In this document: positions 20,596 through 28,092 of the stretch, one piece after another
Layout of the letters: every line of letters starts with the position of its first letter
Position numbering within the stretch: position 1 is the first letter of the stretch
NCBI RefSeq assembly: GCF_000389965.1
Contig: NC_021191.1
Span: 6,387,501-6,451,500, forward strand
Direction: 5' to 3'
Origin: Actinoplanes sp. N902-109
GTDB lineage: Bacteria > Actinomycetota > Actinomycetes > Mycobacteriales > Micromonosporaceae
DNA: 64,000 nucleotides
The notes under the pieces: model-generated
What the model saw: the letters and a program-made list of their open reading frames with translations, nothing else
Databases searched by the model: none
What the model was told of the DNA's origin: nothing
Position numbers and translations under genes: made by a program

Positions 20596-21701
20596 CGTGG
20601 TGCCTTCGTGAACGCGGTCGCGCAGACCGGGCACCCCGGCTCGGCCGTCCAGGCGTCGACGCTGAGGTGGCAGTCGGAGCGGAAGTCGACGAGCTGGTAG
20701 GTCGCCGCCGAGACGGGCGGCACGATCCCCGTCAGATACCGCAGGACTTCCATCGCGACCAGCGCGCCGAGCATCCCGGCCACCGGCCCGATCGCCCGGT
20801 TGACGCGGTCGCGGCGCAGCACCTCCGGCCAGGTGACCGCGTGCGCGCCGGCGTCCGCCGCCAGTTCACGCGCCCGGCGGGTCTCCAGGCACTGGCGGCA
20901 GGCCGAGCGACCCGGGTCCACCGACCAGTAGACGCCCTGCAGATAGGCCAGACCGCCCCGGATGTACGGGACACCCGCCGCCACGCAGGCCGCATTGATC
21001 GTCAAGTCGATACCCTCGGGTTGATCAATGGCGCCCACCACCAGATCAACCCCGGTCAAGAGGTCCTCGACATCGGCCGTGGTCTCGACCCGGCGGTGCA
21101 CCGGGCGCACCGTGACCGCGGGGTCGAACGCCGACACCCACGCCGCCACCTGGTGCACCTTGGAATTGCCGAGCTGGCTGGGCGTATAGGTGAACTGGCG
21201 AGCGAAGTTGCGCAGGTCGACCACGTCGAAGTCGACGATCGTGAGGCGGCCGACGCCCAGTCCGGCCAGGTGCTGCACCACGTGCGAGCCCAGCCCGCCG
21301 GCTCCCAGGACCAGGACGTGCGACCGTACGAGCCGATCCTGGATGTCCTCGCGGCCGCGGCCGAGCGACGTGAAGGCGTCGAAGAAGGCGAGGTTGGAGA
21401 AGTAGCGTTCGCGCTGGGTGTCGTCCAGGGCGGCGGGCCGGTCCAGATCCTCGATCCAGCCGAACCCGTCGAGGCTTTCCAGCGCCTGCGCCACATCGGC
21501 GGCCGGCACCTCGGGCCGTACCCGGGTGAATTCCGCGATCAACGCGCCGGTCTCCCGGCTGCCCTCGGCCGCGAGCTGGAGCAGCAGCCGGACGTGCCCG
21601 TCGGGATCGTCGAGCTCGACCCGCTGCCGCGGATCGATGCTGACGACGAGCTTGCCGTCGCGCCCGGTGCAGTCGAGCGACTTCAAACGTGGCCTGGCCA
21701 T
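20592..21701 (-). CDS. MccB/ThiF-like E1 adenylating enzyme
   Basis: 369 residues; ATG at 21701 preceded by GAGGGAAG 4 nt upstream. Residues of about 1-95 look like a peptide-binding (RRE) domain, as in MccB. The E1 core follows: LVLGAGGLGSHV nucleotide-binding loop (about residue 132), DFDVVDLRNFARQF, and a late VGAIDQPEG region. Two Cys pairs, CRQC and CPVC, are the expected structural zinc site. MccB adenylates the C-terminal carboxylate of a short peptide; PaaA of pantocin synthesis is a relative that cyclises a peptide. The tiny gene just upstream is the natural substrate candidate. A housekeeping ThiF/MoeB role is unlikely because there is no sulfur-carrier gene nearby and an N-terminal domain is added. 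The 232-nt gap to the peptide gene holds no convincing further gene. Confidence 0.87.
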   Translation of the reverse strand: MARPRLKSLDCTGRDGKLVVSIDPRQRVELDDPDGHVRLLLQLAAEGSRETGALIAEFTRVRPEVPAADVAQALESLDGFGWIEDLDRPAALDDTQRERYFSNLAFFDAFTSLGRGREDIQDRLVRSHVLVLGAGGLGSHVVQHLAGLGVGRLTIVDFDVVDLRNFARQFTYTPSQLGNSKVHQVAAWVSAFDPAVTVRPVHRRVETTADVEDLLTGVDLVVGAIDQPEGIDLTINAACVAAGVPYIRGGLAYLQGVYWSVDPGRSACRQCLETRRARELAADAGAHAVTWPEVLRRDRVNRAIGPVAGMLGALVAMEVLRYLTGIVPPVSAATYQLVDFRSDCHLSVDAWTAEPGCPVCATAFTKAPR

Positions 21702-21911
21702 GTCACTTCCCTCACGAAGGGGCCGGGTGCTCGGGCACGGTCACGCCGTCAACCGGCGCAGGACGCTGTGCACGCTGGGGAACCGCGCCGGGCCACGGAT
21801 GATCGCGACCCGGCGACGGTGGATCCACGGGGCTTGTCACATCGGAGGGTTCGCGACCATGCGTCCGCCGGTGAGAGCCCTCGACCGTTCGGCCACCTCG
21901 ACGGGACCGGA

Positions 21912-21926
21912 CGTCAACGGTTGACG
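21912..21926. repeat. CGTCAA-CGG-TTGACG short palindrome after the peptide gene
   Basis: A 6-bp inverted repeat with a 3-nt centre lies 8 nt past the peptide stop codon. The same core, GTCAACGGTTGAC, occurs inside the NRPS near 3756 and 8822, and a variant (CGTCAACAATTGACG) near 9023. It may be a small interspersed repeat or a weak mRNA hairpin. Confidence 0.6.
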
Positions 21927-21933
21927 GGACGGC

Positions 21934-22008
21934 CTACGCGTCCTCCCACTCGTACAGGTGGATGGCGGTCGCCTTGATGTTCTCGACCCGGCGTACGTTG
22001 ATCTTCAC
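21934..22008 (-). CDS. Candidate 24-residue precursor peptide for the E1/protease/NRPS operon
   Basis: GTG start at 22008, TAG stop at 21934-21936. The peptide begins MKINVRRVEN and ends in the acidic, aromatic tail HLYEWEDA. A full AGGAGGTGA Shine-Dalgarno lies 9 nt before the start, the strongest ribosome site in this operon. The gene is far below normal gene-finding limits and is likely to be missed. It is first in the operon, directly ahead of the MccB-like enzyme that would need a small peptide substrate, like MccA (7 residues) and PaaP (about 30) in known systems. The basic N-terminal half could be a leader and the C-terminal half a core; cleavage and modification sites are unknown. That it encodes a peptide is well supported by the ribosome site and context; its role is inferred. 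Confidence 0.8.
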   Translation of the reverse strand: MKINVRRVENIKATAIHLYEWEDA

Positions 22009-22017
22009 GGGAAATCA

Positions 22018-22046
22018 CCTCCTCTTGCACTGCCTACAAGAGGAGG
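22018..22046 (-). promoter_or_regulatory. Hairpin that hides the Shine-Dalgarno of the 24-codon gene
   Basis: CCTCCTCTTG (22018-22027) and CAAGAGGAGG (22037-22046) pair perfectly over 10 bp with a 9-nt loop. On the minus-strand transcript the 3' arm contains the AGGAGG ribosome site. If the stem forms, translation is blocked; an anti-SD-like 5' arm with full complementarity is unlikely by chance. A ligand, protein or leader switch could open it. Confidence 0.75.
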
Positions 22047-22312
22047 GCGTGACACCCCGTTCCATCCGGGCGCACGGCTGACCGGCGACCGTCCGAACGG
22101 CCGACGGTCCTGGCCGGGATCTCGTCGAGGTGGCCCCTCGTTCGAAGGCGATGCGTCGAAGGTAGGCAGCCACCCTGGATCGTCATTGAATGCCCGCTGT
22201 ACGCCGGCGGCTCACTCATCGGTGCACCGGTGACCGCAGCGTCGCAACAGCCGCCACGGTCACCGCCAAGGGCTCGCCGGCCCAGGTGTGTACGAGAGCC
22301 CGGTGGCAGAGC
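22047..22312 (-). promoter_or_regulatory. Leader and presumed promoter region of the peptide-E1-protease-NRPS operon
   Basis: No gene is supported here. A second inverted repeat, GACCGTC (22087-22093) with GACGGTC (22103-22109), lies upstream of the SD hairpin, and TTCGA/TCGAA arms occur near 22151-22170. No convincing -35/-10 pair could be placed. The spacing suggests a structured 5' leader of at least 100 nt. Confidence 0.4.
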
Positions 22313-22500
22313 CGGGAACACCGGAAAAGCCGGCACTGTGAAACAGGAAACGCTCAGAAAGCTGGCAGGAGGAGCGGGAAACGCTCAGAAAGCTGGCAAG
22401 GGGGATGGGAAACGCCGGGAAAGCCGGCAAGCGGGAAGGGAACGCTGGGAAAGCCGGCAAGCGGGAAGGGAAACGTCGGGAGAGCCGGCGGGCGGGCGGG
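22313..22500. repeat. About six imperfect 30-31 bp tandem repeats
   Basis: Units start near 22313, 22346, 22376, 22407, 22438 and 22468. Each has GGGAAACGC, a short spacer, GAAAGCCGGCAAG (or CTGGC) and a G-rich end. There are no unique spacers, so this is not CRISPR. The array sits downstream of the pectinesterase stop; each unit holds a GCCGGC palindrome, so it may act in termination. Confidence 0.85.
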
Positions 22501-22511
22501 CGGAGCGGCCC

Positions 22512-23720
22512 TCAGTGGATGGGGTTCCAGCCGTCGCTGCCCGCCAGATAAGCGGTCGGCACGTACTGGGCGGCGGTCGTAGCGCTCATCTGCGGCCGGT
22601 TGGCGTTGACGACGGCGCCCGCGCCGGTGCTGCTGTACTCGGAGAAGCGGGCGTCCTTCCACGAGAAGCCGGACATGTCCGTCCAGGCGTCGTCGCGGAT
22701 GTGCGCGCCCATGGTGACGCCGCGGTACAGCACCTGACCGCGGGCGTTGACGTCGTTGCTCGGGTGCCAGGGCCGGCCCAGGTACACCGTCTTCGCCGGG
22801 GCGTTGCTGGTGAGCGTGGTGCCCCAGATGAGGTAGCCGAACTTGTTGTTGATGTCGGTGGCCGCCGCGGTGATGTAGCCGTTGTTCGACGACGATCCGC
22901 GGGTCAGCGAGTGGATCGTGCCGTTCTGGAACACCATGGTGCCGCGGCCGAAGATGAAGTCGACATCGCCTTCCACGTACGAGTTGCGCACATAGAGCCG
23001 CCGTACGGCGCTGGCGCTGGGCGCGTTGACCAGCAGGGTGTCCTGGTTGCCGAGGATGCGGACGTTGTCGAACTGCACCCGGTCGCCGGACGTGTTGACG
23101 GCAACGGCCTGTTCGCCGTCGAGGGTGTACGCCGCCTCGTTGAAGTCGTTGGACATCGTCACGTTCTTGATGAGGGTGTCGTTCGCGTTGACGAAGACGG
23201 AGGCGCTGCCCGAGGTGCCGTACGTGCCGCCGCTGGGGTTGGCCATGCCGGCCGCGTGCCCCTCGACGATCACGACCTGGCTCGGCGAACTGCCGGTGCC
23301 GGCGAGTGTGAGGTACGGCTTGTTGGCCGGGATGGTGACCACCCCGCGGTAGGTGCCCGGCTTGATGTTGATCGTCACGGCAGTCGTGTTGTTCGCAGCA
23401 ACACTGTTGATTGCGGCTTGCACAGTCGTGTAGTTGCCACTGCCGTCGGCGGCAACGGTGATCGTGGTGGCCAGCGCAGCCCGAGCCGACGCCGACGCAG
23501 CAGCAGCCGGCGCGGCAGCACCAGCAGGCGCGGCAGCACCAGCAGGCGCGGCAGCAGTCAGCGCGGCAGCAGCACCCGGCCCCGCGGCACCAGCAGGCGC
23601 GGCGGCAGCAGGCGCGGCGGCAGCCGGCGCGGCAGCGCTCAGCGAGAGCAGGACAACGGCAGCCAGCCCACCAGCCGCCGGACACGCGGACAAACGGACG
23701 GTGTTGGTACGAAAGGACAT
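22512..23720 (-). CDS. Secreted pectinesterase (CE8)
   Basis: 402 residues from the ATG at 23720 (GGAG 5 nt upstream); an in-frame upstream start is possible but would put extra residues before the signal peptide. Residues of about 1-32 form a Sec signal ending in an Ala-rich stretch. A low-complexity Ala/Pro/Gly region follows to about residue 75, encoded by short GCAGCACCAGCAGGC-type repeats. The beta-helix enzyme domain shows GNQDTLL, YVEGDVDFIFGRG and YLGRPWHP, the hallmark pectinesterase motifs with both catalytic Asp and the substrate Arg. It removes methyl esters from homogalacturonan outside the cell. It sits behind a LacI-type regulator and next to a disaccharide uptake operon, fitting plant cell wall use. 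Confidence 0.93.
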   Translation of the reverse strand: MSFRTNTVRLSACPAAGGLAAVVLLSLSAAAPAAAAPAAAAPAGAAGPGAAAALTAAAPAGAAAPAGAAAPAAAASASARAALATTITVAADGSGNYTTVQAAINSVAANNTTAVTINIKPGTYRGVVTIPANKPYLTLAGTGSSPSQVVIVEGHAAGMANPSGGTYGTSGSASVFVNANDTLIKNVTMSNDFNEAAYTLDGEQAVAVNTSGDRVQFDNVRILGNQDTLLVNAPSASAVRRLYVRNSYVEGDVDFIFGRGTMVFQNGTIHSLTRGSSSNNGYITAAATDINNKFGYLIWGTTLTSNAPAKTVYLGRPWHPSNDVNARGQVLYRGVTMGAHIRDDAWTDMSGFSWKDARFSEYSSTGAGAVVNANRPQMSATTAAQYVPTAYLAGSDGWNPIH

Positions 23721-23798
23721 GAGGACTCCGCACGGGTCGAGTGCCGATCCGCTGAGCGGGTCCACCGGTGGCGTGGCGAGGTCCGCTCAGCGCCTGAC

Positions 23799-23835
23799 AG
23801 TGAACGGTAACATCGATATACGCCTATGAATAGGC
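23799..23835. promoter_or_regulatory. Degenerate LacI operator half and a GCCTAT-GA-ATAGGC palindrome upstream of the pectinesterase
   Basis: Read on the minus strand, 23799-23812 matches about 10 of 14 bases of the TGTAACCGGTTACA operator seen at 24882-25008. The perfect 6-bp inverted repeat GCCTAT/ATAGGC at 23822-23835 lies next to it, just past the LacI stop. Either could be an operator; the palindrome could instead be a weak terminator. Confidence 0.4.
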
Positions 23836-23852
23836 CCGGCCGTGCGGCCCGG

Positions 23853-24866
23853 TCAGGTCGAGCCGCGGACGATCAGCGAGGTGGGCAGCGTGGTCGGTGC
23901 GGGCGGGGTCGCGGCGCCGAGCAGCATGGCCAGCACCGCTTCGGCCGCGGCCGTGCCGAACCCGGTCTTGTCCTGGGTGACGGTGGTCAGGCCGGGCGGG
24001 ATGAGCGCGGCCACCTCGATGTCGTCGAAGCCGACGACCGCGACGTCGTCGGGAACCCGCAGGCCCGCCTCCTGGACGGCCCGCAGCGCGCCCACCGCCA
24101 TCTCGTCGCCCGCGGCGAACACCGCGGTCGGGCGGGGGCTGAGGGCGAGCAGCCGGGTCATGGCGGCGTGCCCGCTGTCGAGGTAGAAGTCGCCCGCCTC
24201 GATGGCCGCCTCGGGCAGGGCCACGCCCGCCTCGGCCAGCCCGGCCCGGAAGCCGGCCAGCCGCTCGATGGCGGGCAGCGTCTGCATGGGCCCGGTGATG
24301 GTGGCGATGCGCCGGTGGCCGCGCTCGACCAGGTGGGCCGCGGCCAGCCGGGCGCCGCCGGCGTTGTCCGAGGTGATGTAGGTGCAGGTCGGTCCGGTGT
24401 AGCGCAGGTCGAGGGCGACGCACGGCACCGCCGCGTCGACCAGGGACAGCACGGCCGGGTCACGGCTGCCGTTGTCGATGATGACCACGCCGTCGACGTT
24501 GTGGCGTTGCACCGCACGCAGGAAGCGCTGCCGCTCGTCGAGCCCGGGGCTCTGGTCGGGGGCGAGCATGAGCAGGTGCAGCCCGTGCGCGCTCAGCGCA
24601 CTCTTGAGCGCGACCAGGATGTCCTGGAAGAACGGGTGCCGCCAGCCGGGGCGGCGATGGTCGGTGTCCCACACCAGGCCGACCATGTTGGACTTCTTGG
24701 TGGCGAGGGTGCGCGCCGATTCGTTGGGCAGGTAGCCGACCTCGGCGGCGGTGTCGAGCACGAGCTGACGGGTGTGCTGGCTGACCACCTCCGGCGTGTT
24801 GAAGACCCGGGAGACGGTGGCGACGGAGACGCCGCTGCGGCGGGCCACTTCTCGAATGCTGGACAC
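23853..24866 (-). CDS. LacI-family repressor, divergent from the cebEFG/bglC-like operon
   Basis: 337 residues from the GTG at 24866, which places the helix-turn-helix at the N-terminus as usual (SSIREVARRSGVSVATVSRVF). A TTG two codons upstream is possible. The rest is a periplasmic-binding-like effector domain with typical DxRYTG, VERGHRRIATITG and VGFDDIEVA segments, and the length is normal for the family. It is transcribed away from the sugar-binding-protein gene, with three operator-like palindromes between them, as CebR is for cebEFG in Streptomyces. The operator here differs from the known CebR box, so the effector may be another beta-glucoside or a related oligosaccharide. Autoregulation is likely because one site lies just ahead of its own start. 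Confidence 0.92.
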   Translation of the reverse strand: MSSIREVARRSGVSVATVSRVFNTPEVVSQHTRQLVLDTAAEVGYLPNESARTLATKKSNMVGLVWDTDHRRPGWRHPFFQDILVALKSALSAHGLHLLMLAPDQSPGLDERQRFLRAVQRHNVDGVVIIDNGSRDPAVLSLVDAAVPCVALDLRYTGPTCTYITSDNAGGARLAAAHLVERGHRRIATITGPMQTLPAIERLAGFRAGLAEAGVALPEAAIEAGDFYLDSGHAAMTRLLALSPRPTAVFAAGDEMAVGALRAVQEAGLRVPDDVAVVGFDDIEVAALIPPGLTTVTQDKTGFGTAAAEAVLAMLLGAATPPAPTTLPTSLIVRGST

Positions 24867-24881
24867 GATCAAGGCTCTCTG

Positions 24882-24895
24882 TGTAACCGGTTTCA
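24882..24895. promoter_or_regulatory. LacI operator candidate 1 (TGTAACCGGTTTCA)
   Basis: A near-palindrome 15 nt upstream of the lacI-type start. It shares TGTAACCGGTT with the perfect site at 24995 and is placed to repress the regulator gene itself. Confidence 0.75.
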
Positions 24896-24929
24896 CGACC
24901 GTAGCAGGCACGTCAACCACAGTGGATCT

Positions 24930-24943
24930 CGTAACCGTTTCGT
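24930..24943. promoter_or_regulatory. LacI operator candidate 2 (CGTAACCGTTTCGT)
   Basis: A weaker match to the same palindrome, midway between the divergent genes. It is probably a low-affinity site that helps looping or blocks the promoter. Confidence 0.55.
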
Positions 24944-24994
24944 GACTTGACGGACCACGCATCGATACATGCAGACTCGTGGCTCCGACACTTG

Positions 24995-25008
24995 TGTAAC
25001 CGGTTACA
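24995..25008. promoter_or_regulatory. LacI operator candidate 3, perfect palindrome TGTAACCGGTTACA
   Basis: A perfect 14-bp palindrome 25 nt upstream of the binding-protein ATG, with the central CG step that LacI proteins favour. It would block transcription of the uptake operon. Confidence 0.8.
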
Positions 25009-25033
25009 TCCATCGAAACAGGGAGAGAAGCGC

Positions 25034-26284
25034 ATGTTCCGCGCCCTTGCCACGATCTGTGCCGCGACACTCTTGCTGACCGGCTGCGGCTCCGGCGACG
25101 ATGCCAGCGACTCCGGCGGCACCGTGACCCTCAACGTCAACCTGTTCGGCAACTTCGGCTATCAGGAGCTCTACAAGCAGTACGAACAGGCGCACCCGAA
25201 CATCAAGATCAAGGAGCACACGGCCGCTTACAACGATCACCATCGCGACCTCGCCACCCACCTGGCCACCGGCTCCGGCGCGGGCGACATCGAGGGCGTC
25301 GACACCGGCTTCATCGCCCAGATGCGCGAGGTCGGCCAGCAGTTCGCCGATCTGGGCACCGCCCGCGCGGCCGAGTACCTGCCGTGGAAGTGGCAGGCGT
25401 CGCTGACCAAGGACGGCAAGCAGATCGGGTACGGCACCGACGTCGGCGGCCTGGCCATCTGTTACCGCCGGGACCTGTTCCAGAAGGCCGGGCTGCCCGC
25501 CGACCGTGACCAGGTCTCCGCGTCGTGGGCGACCGGCTGGGACAAGTACCTCGAGGTCGGCAAGAAGTACCAGCAGAAGGCGCCGGCCGGGACCGCGTTC
25601 TTCGACGGCGGCGGGGCGCTGTACAACGCCGTCATCGGTCAGGCGCCCGAGGGCTTCTACAGCCAGGACAACACCGTGGTGGTGGCCACCAACCCGGCGG
25701 TGCGCCAGGCGTGGAACCTGGTCGTCCAGGCGATCCAGGCCAACCTGTCCGCCAAGCTGATCGAAAGCTCGCCGGAGTGGAACAACGGGTTCGCCAAGGG
25801 TCAGTTCGCCACGATCGCCTGCCCGGCCTGGATGATGACCAAGATCAAGGACCAGGCCAAGAACGCGGCCGGCAAGTGGGACGTGGCGGCCGTGCCCGGC
25901 GGTGGCGGCAACTGGGGCGGCTCGTACCTGACCGTGCCCAAGCAGGGCAAGCACATCCAGGAGGCGAAGGACCTCGCGGCCTGGCTGACCGCGCCCGAGC
26001 AGCAGGCCAAGAACTTCACCTCGCAGGGCCTGCTGCCCTCGATCCCGGCGCTGTACGACAAGCCGGAGATCGCCGCGTACAAGGATCCGTTCTTCAACAA
26101 CGCACCGGTCGGCAAGATCTTCACCACCGCGGCCAAGGAACTGAAGCCGCAGTACCAGGGCCCGCGCACCGGTGACATCCAGACCACCATCCGCGACGGG
26201 CTGGTGCGCATCGAACAGGGCAAGCAGAGCTCGGAGCAGTCCTGGCAGCAGACGGTCAGCGACGTCGAGCGGCTGGCCAAGTAA
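25034..26284 (+). CDS. ABC transporter sugar-binding lipoprotein, CebE-like
   Basis: 416 residues; the ATG at 25034 follows GGGAGAGAAG. A lipoprotein signal ends at LLLTGC (Cys near residue 17). The mature protein has the extracellular solute-binding fold of family 1 (F-x-x-x-P-N-I-K-I-K-E near the N-terminus, then a Trp/Tyr-rich ligand region). It captures an oligosaccharide for the two permeases that follow. The order lacI, binding protein, two permeases, GH1 glucosidase is that of the cebR-cebEFG-bglC cellobiose locus. No ATPase gene is present; such systems often share MsiK encoded elsewhere. Confidence 0.9.
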   Translation: MFRALATICAATLLLTGCGSGDDASDSGGTVTLNVNLFGNFGYQELYKQYEQAHPNIKIKEHTAAYNDHHRDLATHLATGSGAGDIEGVDTGFIAQMREVGQQFADLGTARAAEYLPWKWQASLTKDGKQIGYGTDVGGLAICYRRDLFQKAGLPADRDQVSASWATGWDKYLEVGKKYQQKAPAGTAFFDGGGALYNAVIGQAPEGFYSQDNTVVVATNPAVRQAWNLVVQAIQANLSAKLIESSPEWNNGFAKGQFATIACPAWMMTKIKDQAKNAAGKWDVAAVPGGGGNWGGSYLTVPKQGKHIQEAKDLAAWLTAPEQQAKNFTSQGLLPSIPALYDKPEIAAYKDPFFNNAPVGKIFTTAAKELKPQYQGPRTGDIQTTIRDGLVRIEQGKQSSEQSWQQTVSDVERLAK

Positions 26285-26286
26285 CC

Positions 26287-27192
26287 GTGTCCGTGCTGAC
26301 CCGGCTCGACACCAAGGGCTCGCCCTATCTCTACATCCTGCCGTTCTTCGTGCTCTTCGGCGCGTTCGGGCTGTTCCCGCTGATCTACACCGGGTACGTC
26401 TCGTTCAACGACTGGAACCTGCTGGACGCCGGCGCCCACCACTGGGTGGGCCTGGCCAACTACCGCGAGCTGCTGCACGACCCGTACTTCTGGAACGCGC
26501 TGGGCAACACCCTGAGCATCTGGCTGCTGTCCACGGTGCCGCAGCTGCTCGCCGCGCTCTGGATCGCGCATCTGCTCAACCACCGGCTGCGGGCGCGCAC
26601 CGGGCTGCGGATGGGGGTGCTGCTGCCGAACATCACCTCCATCGTGGCGGTGACCATCGTGTTCACCCAGATGTTCGGCCGTGACTTCGGCATGATCAAC
26701 TGGCTGCTCGGGCTGGTCGGCGCCGGCCCGGTCGACTGGCAGGCCGACACCTGGAGCTCGCACCTGGCCATCTCGACCATCGTGGCCTGGCGCTGGACCG
26801 GCTACAACGCCTTGATCTATCTCGCGTCCATGCAGGCAACCCCGCACGATCTGTACGAAGCAGCCGAGCTCGACGGTGCCTCGTCAACCCAGCAGTTCTG
26901 GCGCATCACGGTGCCCTCGCTGCGCCCGACGATCATCTTCACCGCGGTCATCTCCACGATCGGCGGCCTGCAGATCATGGCCGAGCCGCTGCTGTTCGCG
27001 GGCACCTCCACCCCGACCGGCGGCTCCGACCGGCAGTTCCAGACCGCCGCGCTGTTCATGTACGAGCAGGGCTTCCGCGAGTTCCGGTTCGGCTACGCCT
27101 CCGCCATCGCCTGGGCGCTCTGCCTGGTCATCGCGATCTTCGCGATCGCCAACTTCCTGCTCACCCGGCGCATCGCCACGGACGAGGGATAA
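26287..27192 (+). CDS. ABC transporter permease, CebF-like
   Basis: 301 residues, GTG start 2 nt after the binding-protein stop codon. Six predicted membrane helices; the EAA loop appears as EAAELDGASSTQQFWRITVP. Together with the next permease it would form the heteromeric channel of a carbohydrate (CUT1) importer. No clear ribosome site is visible, so translation probably depends on coupling. Confidence 0.9.
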   Translation: MSVLTRLDTKGSPYLYILPFFVLFGAFGLFPLIYTGYVSFNDWNLLDAGAHHWVGLANYRELLHDPYFWNALGNTLSIWLLSTVPQLLAALWIAHLLNHRLRARTGLRMGVLLPNITSIVAVTIVFTQMFGRDFGMINWLLGLVGAGPVDWQADTWSSHLAISTIVAWRWTGYNALIYLASMQATPHDLYEAAELDGASSTQQFWRITVPSLRPTIIFTAVISTIGGLQIMAEPLLFAGTSTPTGGSDRQFQTAALFMYEQGFREFRFGYASAIAWALCLVIAIFAIANFLLTRRIATDEG

Positions 27193-27198
27193 GCCGCC

Positions 27199-28092
27199 GT
27201 GACCACTCTCGCCAGCCCGCCGTCCGAACGCACCGAGACCGCACCGGCCCACCCGGCCCGCCGCCGCAGCTTCGGCTACCCGCGCCGGGCCTCGGTCTGG
27301 ACCTATGCCGCGCTGCTCGCGGTCGTGGCCGGATCGGTCTTCCCGCTCTACTGGTCGTTCGTGGTGTCCTCGCAGACCAGCGAGGCCGTCGCGCAGGTGC
27401 CGCCGGTGCTGGTGCCGGGCGGCCACCTGTTCGACAACATCGCCCGGGTCTTCGCCAGCACCGACTTCGCCCGGGCACTGCTGAACTCGTTCATCGTCAG
27501 CGGCTCGGTCACCGTCTCGGTGGTGTTCTTCTCGACGCTGGCCGGGTTCGCCTTCGCCAAGCTGCGCTTCCGCGGCCGCAAGGCGCTGCTCGTGCTGGCC
27601 GTCGCCACCTCGATGGTGCCCCAGCAGCTCGGCATCATCCCGCTCTACCTGCTGATGGCCAAGCTCGGCTGGACCGACCACCTGGCGGCGGTCATCGTGC
27701 CGGGCCTGGTCACCGCGTTCGGCGTCTTCTTCATGACCCAGTACCTGGGCACCGCGGTGCGCGAGGAACTGCTCGAGGCGGGCCGGATCGACGGCTGCAG
27801 CACCTTCGGGCTGTACTGGCACGTCGTCCTGCCGGTCGCCCGGCCCGCCGCCGCGGTGCTCGGCCTGTTCACCTTCATGCAGGCCTGGAACGACTTCTTC
27901 TGGCCGCTGGTCGTGCTGCAGAACAACGCCACCGTCCAGGTCGCGCTCTCCTCCCTGGCCAGCGGCTACACCACCGACTACACGCTCACCCTCACCGGCA
28001 CCCTGCTGGCCACCCTGCCGATCCTGGTGATCTTCATGGTGCTCGGCCGCCAGATCGTCGGCGGGATCATGCAAGGGGCGATCAAAGGATGA
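27199..28092 (+). CDS. ABC transporter permease, CebG-like
   Basis: 297 residues, GTG start preceded by GAGGGA. It has a cytoplasmic N-terminus, six membrane helices, and the EAA loop EAGRIDGCSTFGLYWHVVLP. It ends in IKG and overlaps the beta-glucosidase start by 4 nt (ATGA), typical of CUT1 permeases coupled to the next gene. Confidence 0.9.
   Translation: MTTLASPPSERTETAPAHPARRRSFGYPRRASVWTYAALLAVVAGSVFPLYWSFVVSSQTSEAVAQVPPVLVPGGHLFDNIARVFASTDFARALLNSFIVSGSVTVSVVFFSTLAGFAFAKLRFRGRKALLVLAVATSMVPQQLGIIPLYLLMAKLGWTDHLAAVIVPGLVTAFGVFFMTQYLGTAVREELLEAGRIDGCSTFGLYWHVVLPVARPAAAVLGLFTFMQAWNDFFWPLVVLQNNATVQVALSSLASGYTTDYTLTLTGTLLATLPILVIFMVLGRQIVGGIMQGAIKG

Noticed and set aside
18079..20700. 873-codon plus-strand frame across the NRPS start, protease and E1 genes
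   Set aside because: It spans three well-supported minus-strand genes with overlapping starts and ribosome sites. Its translation has no recognisable fold.
20592..21701. Housekeeping MoeB/ThiF role for the E1 gene
   Set aside because: No thiS/moaD-like carrier or pathway gene is nearby, the N-terminal extension is atypical, and it is coupled to a PqqD-M50 gene and an NRPS.
21716..21900. Two further mini-frames (18 and 42 codons) between the peptide gene and the E1 gene
   Set aside because: Neither has a ribosome site, and the 42-codon frame is Pro-rich with no feature. The region may still hold an mRNA structure.
22313..22500. Possible CRISPR array
   Set aside because: The 31-bp units are directly adjacent and imperfect, with no unique spacers and no cas genes.
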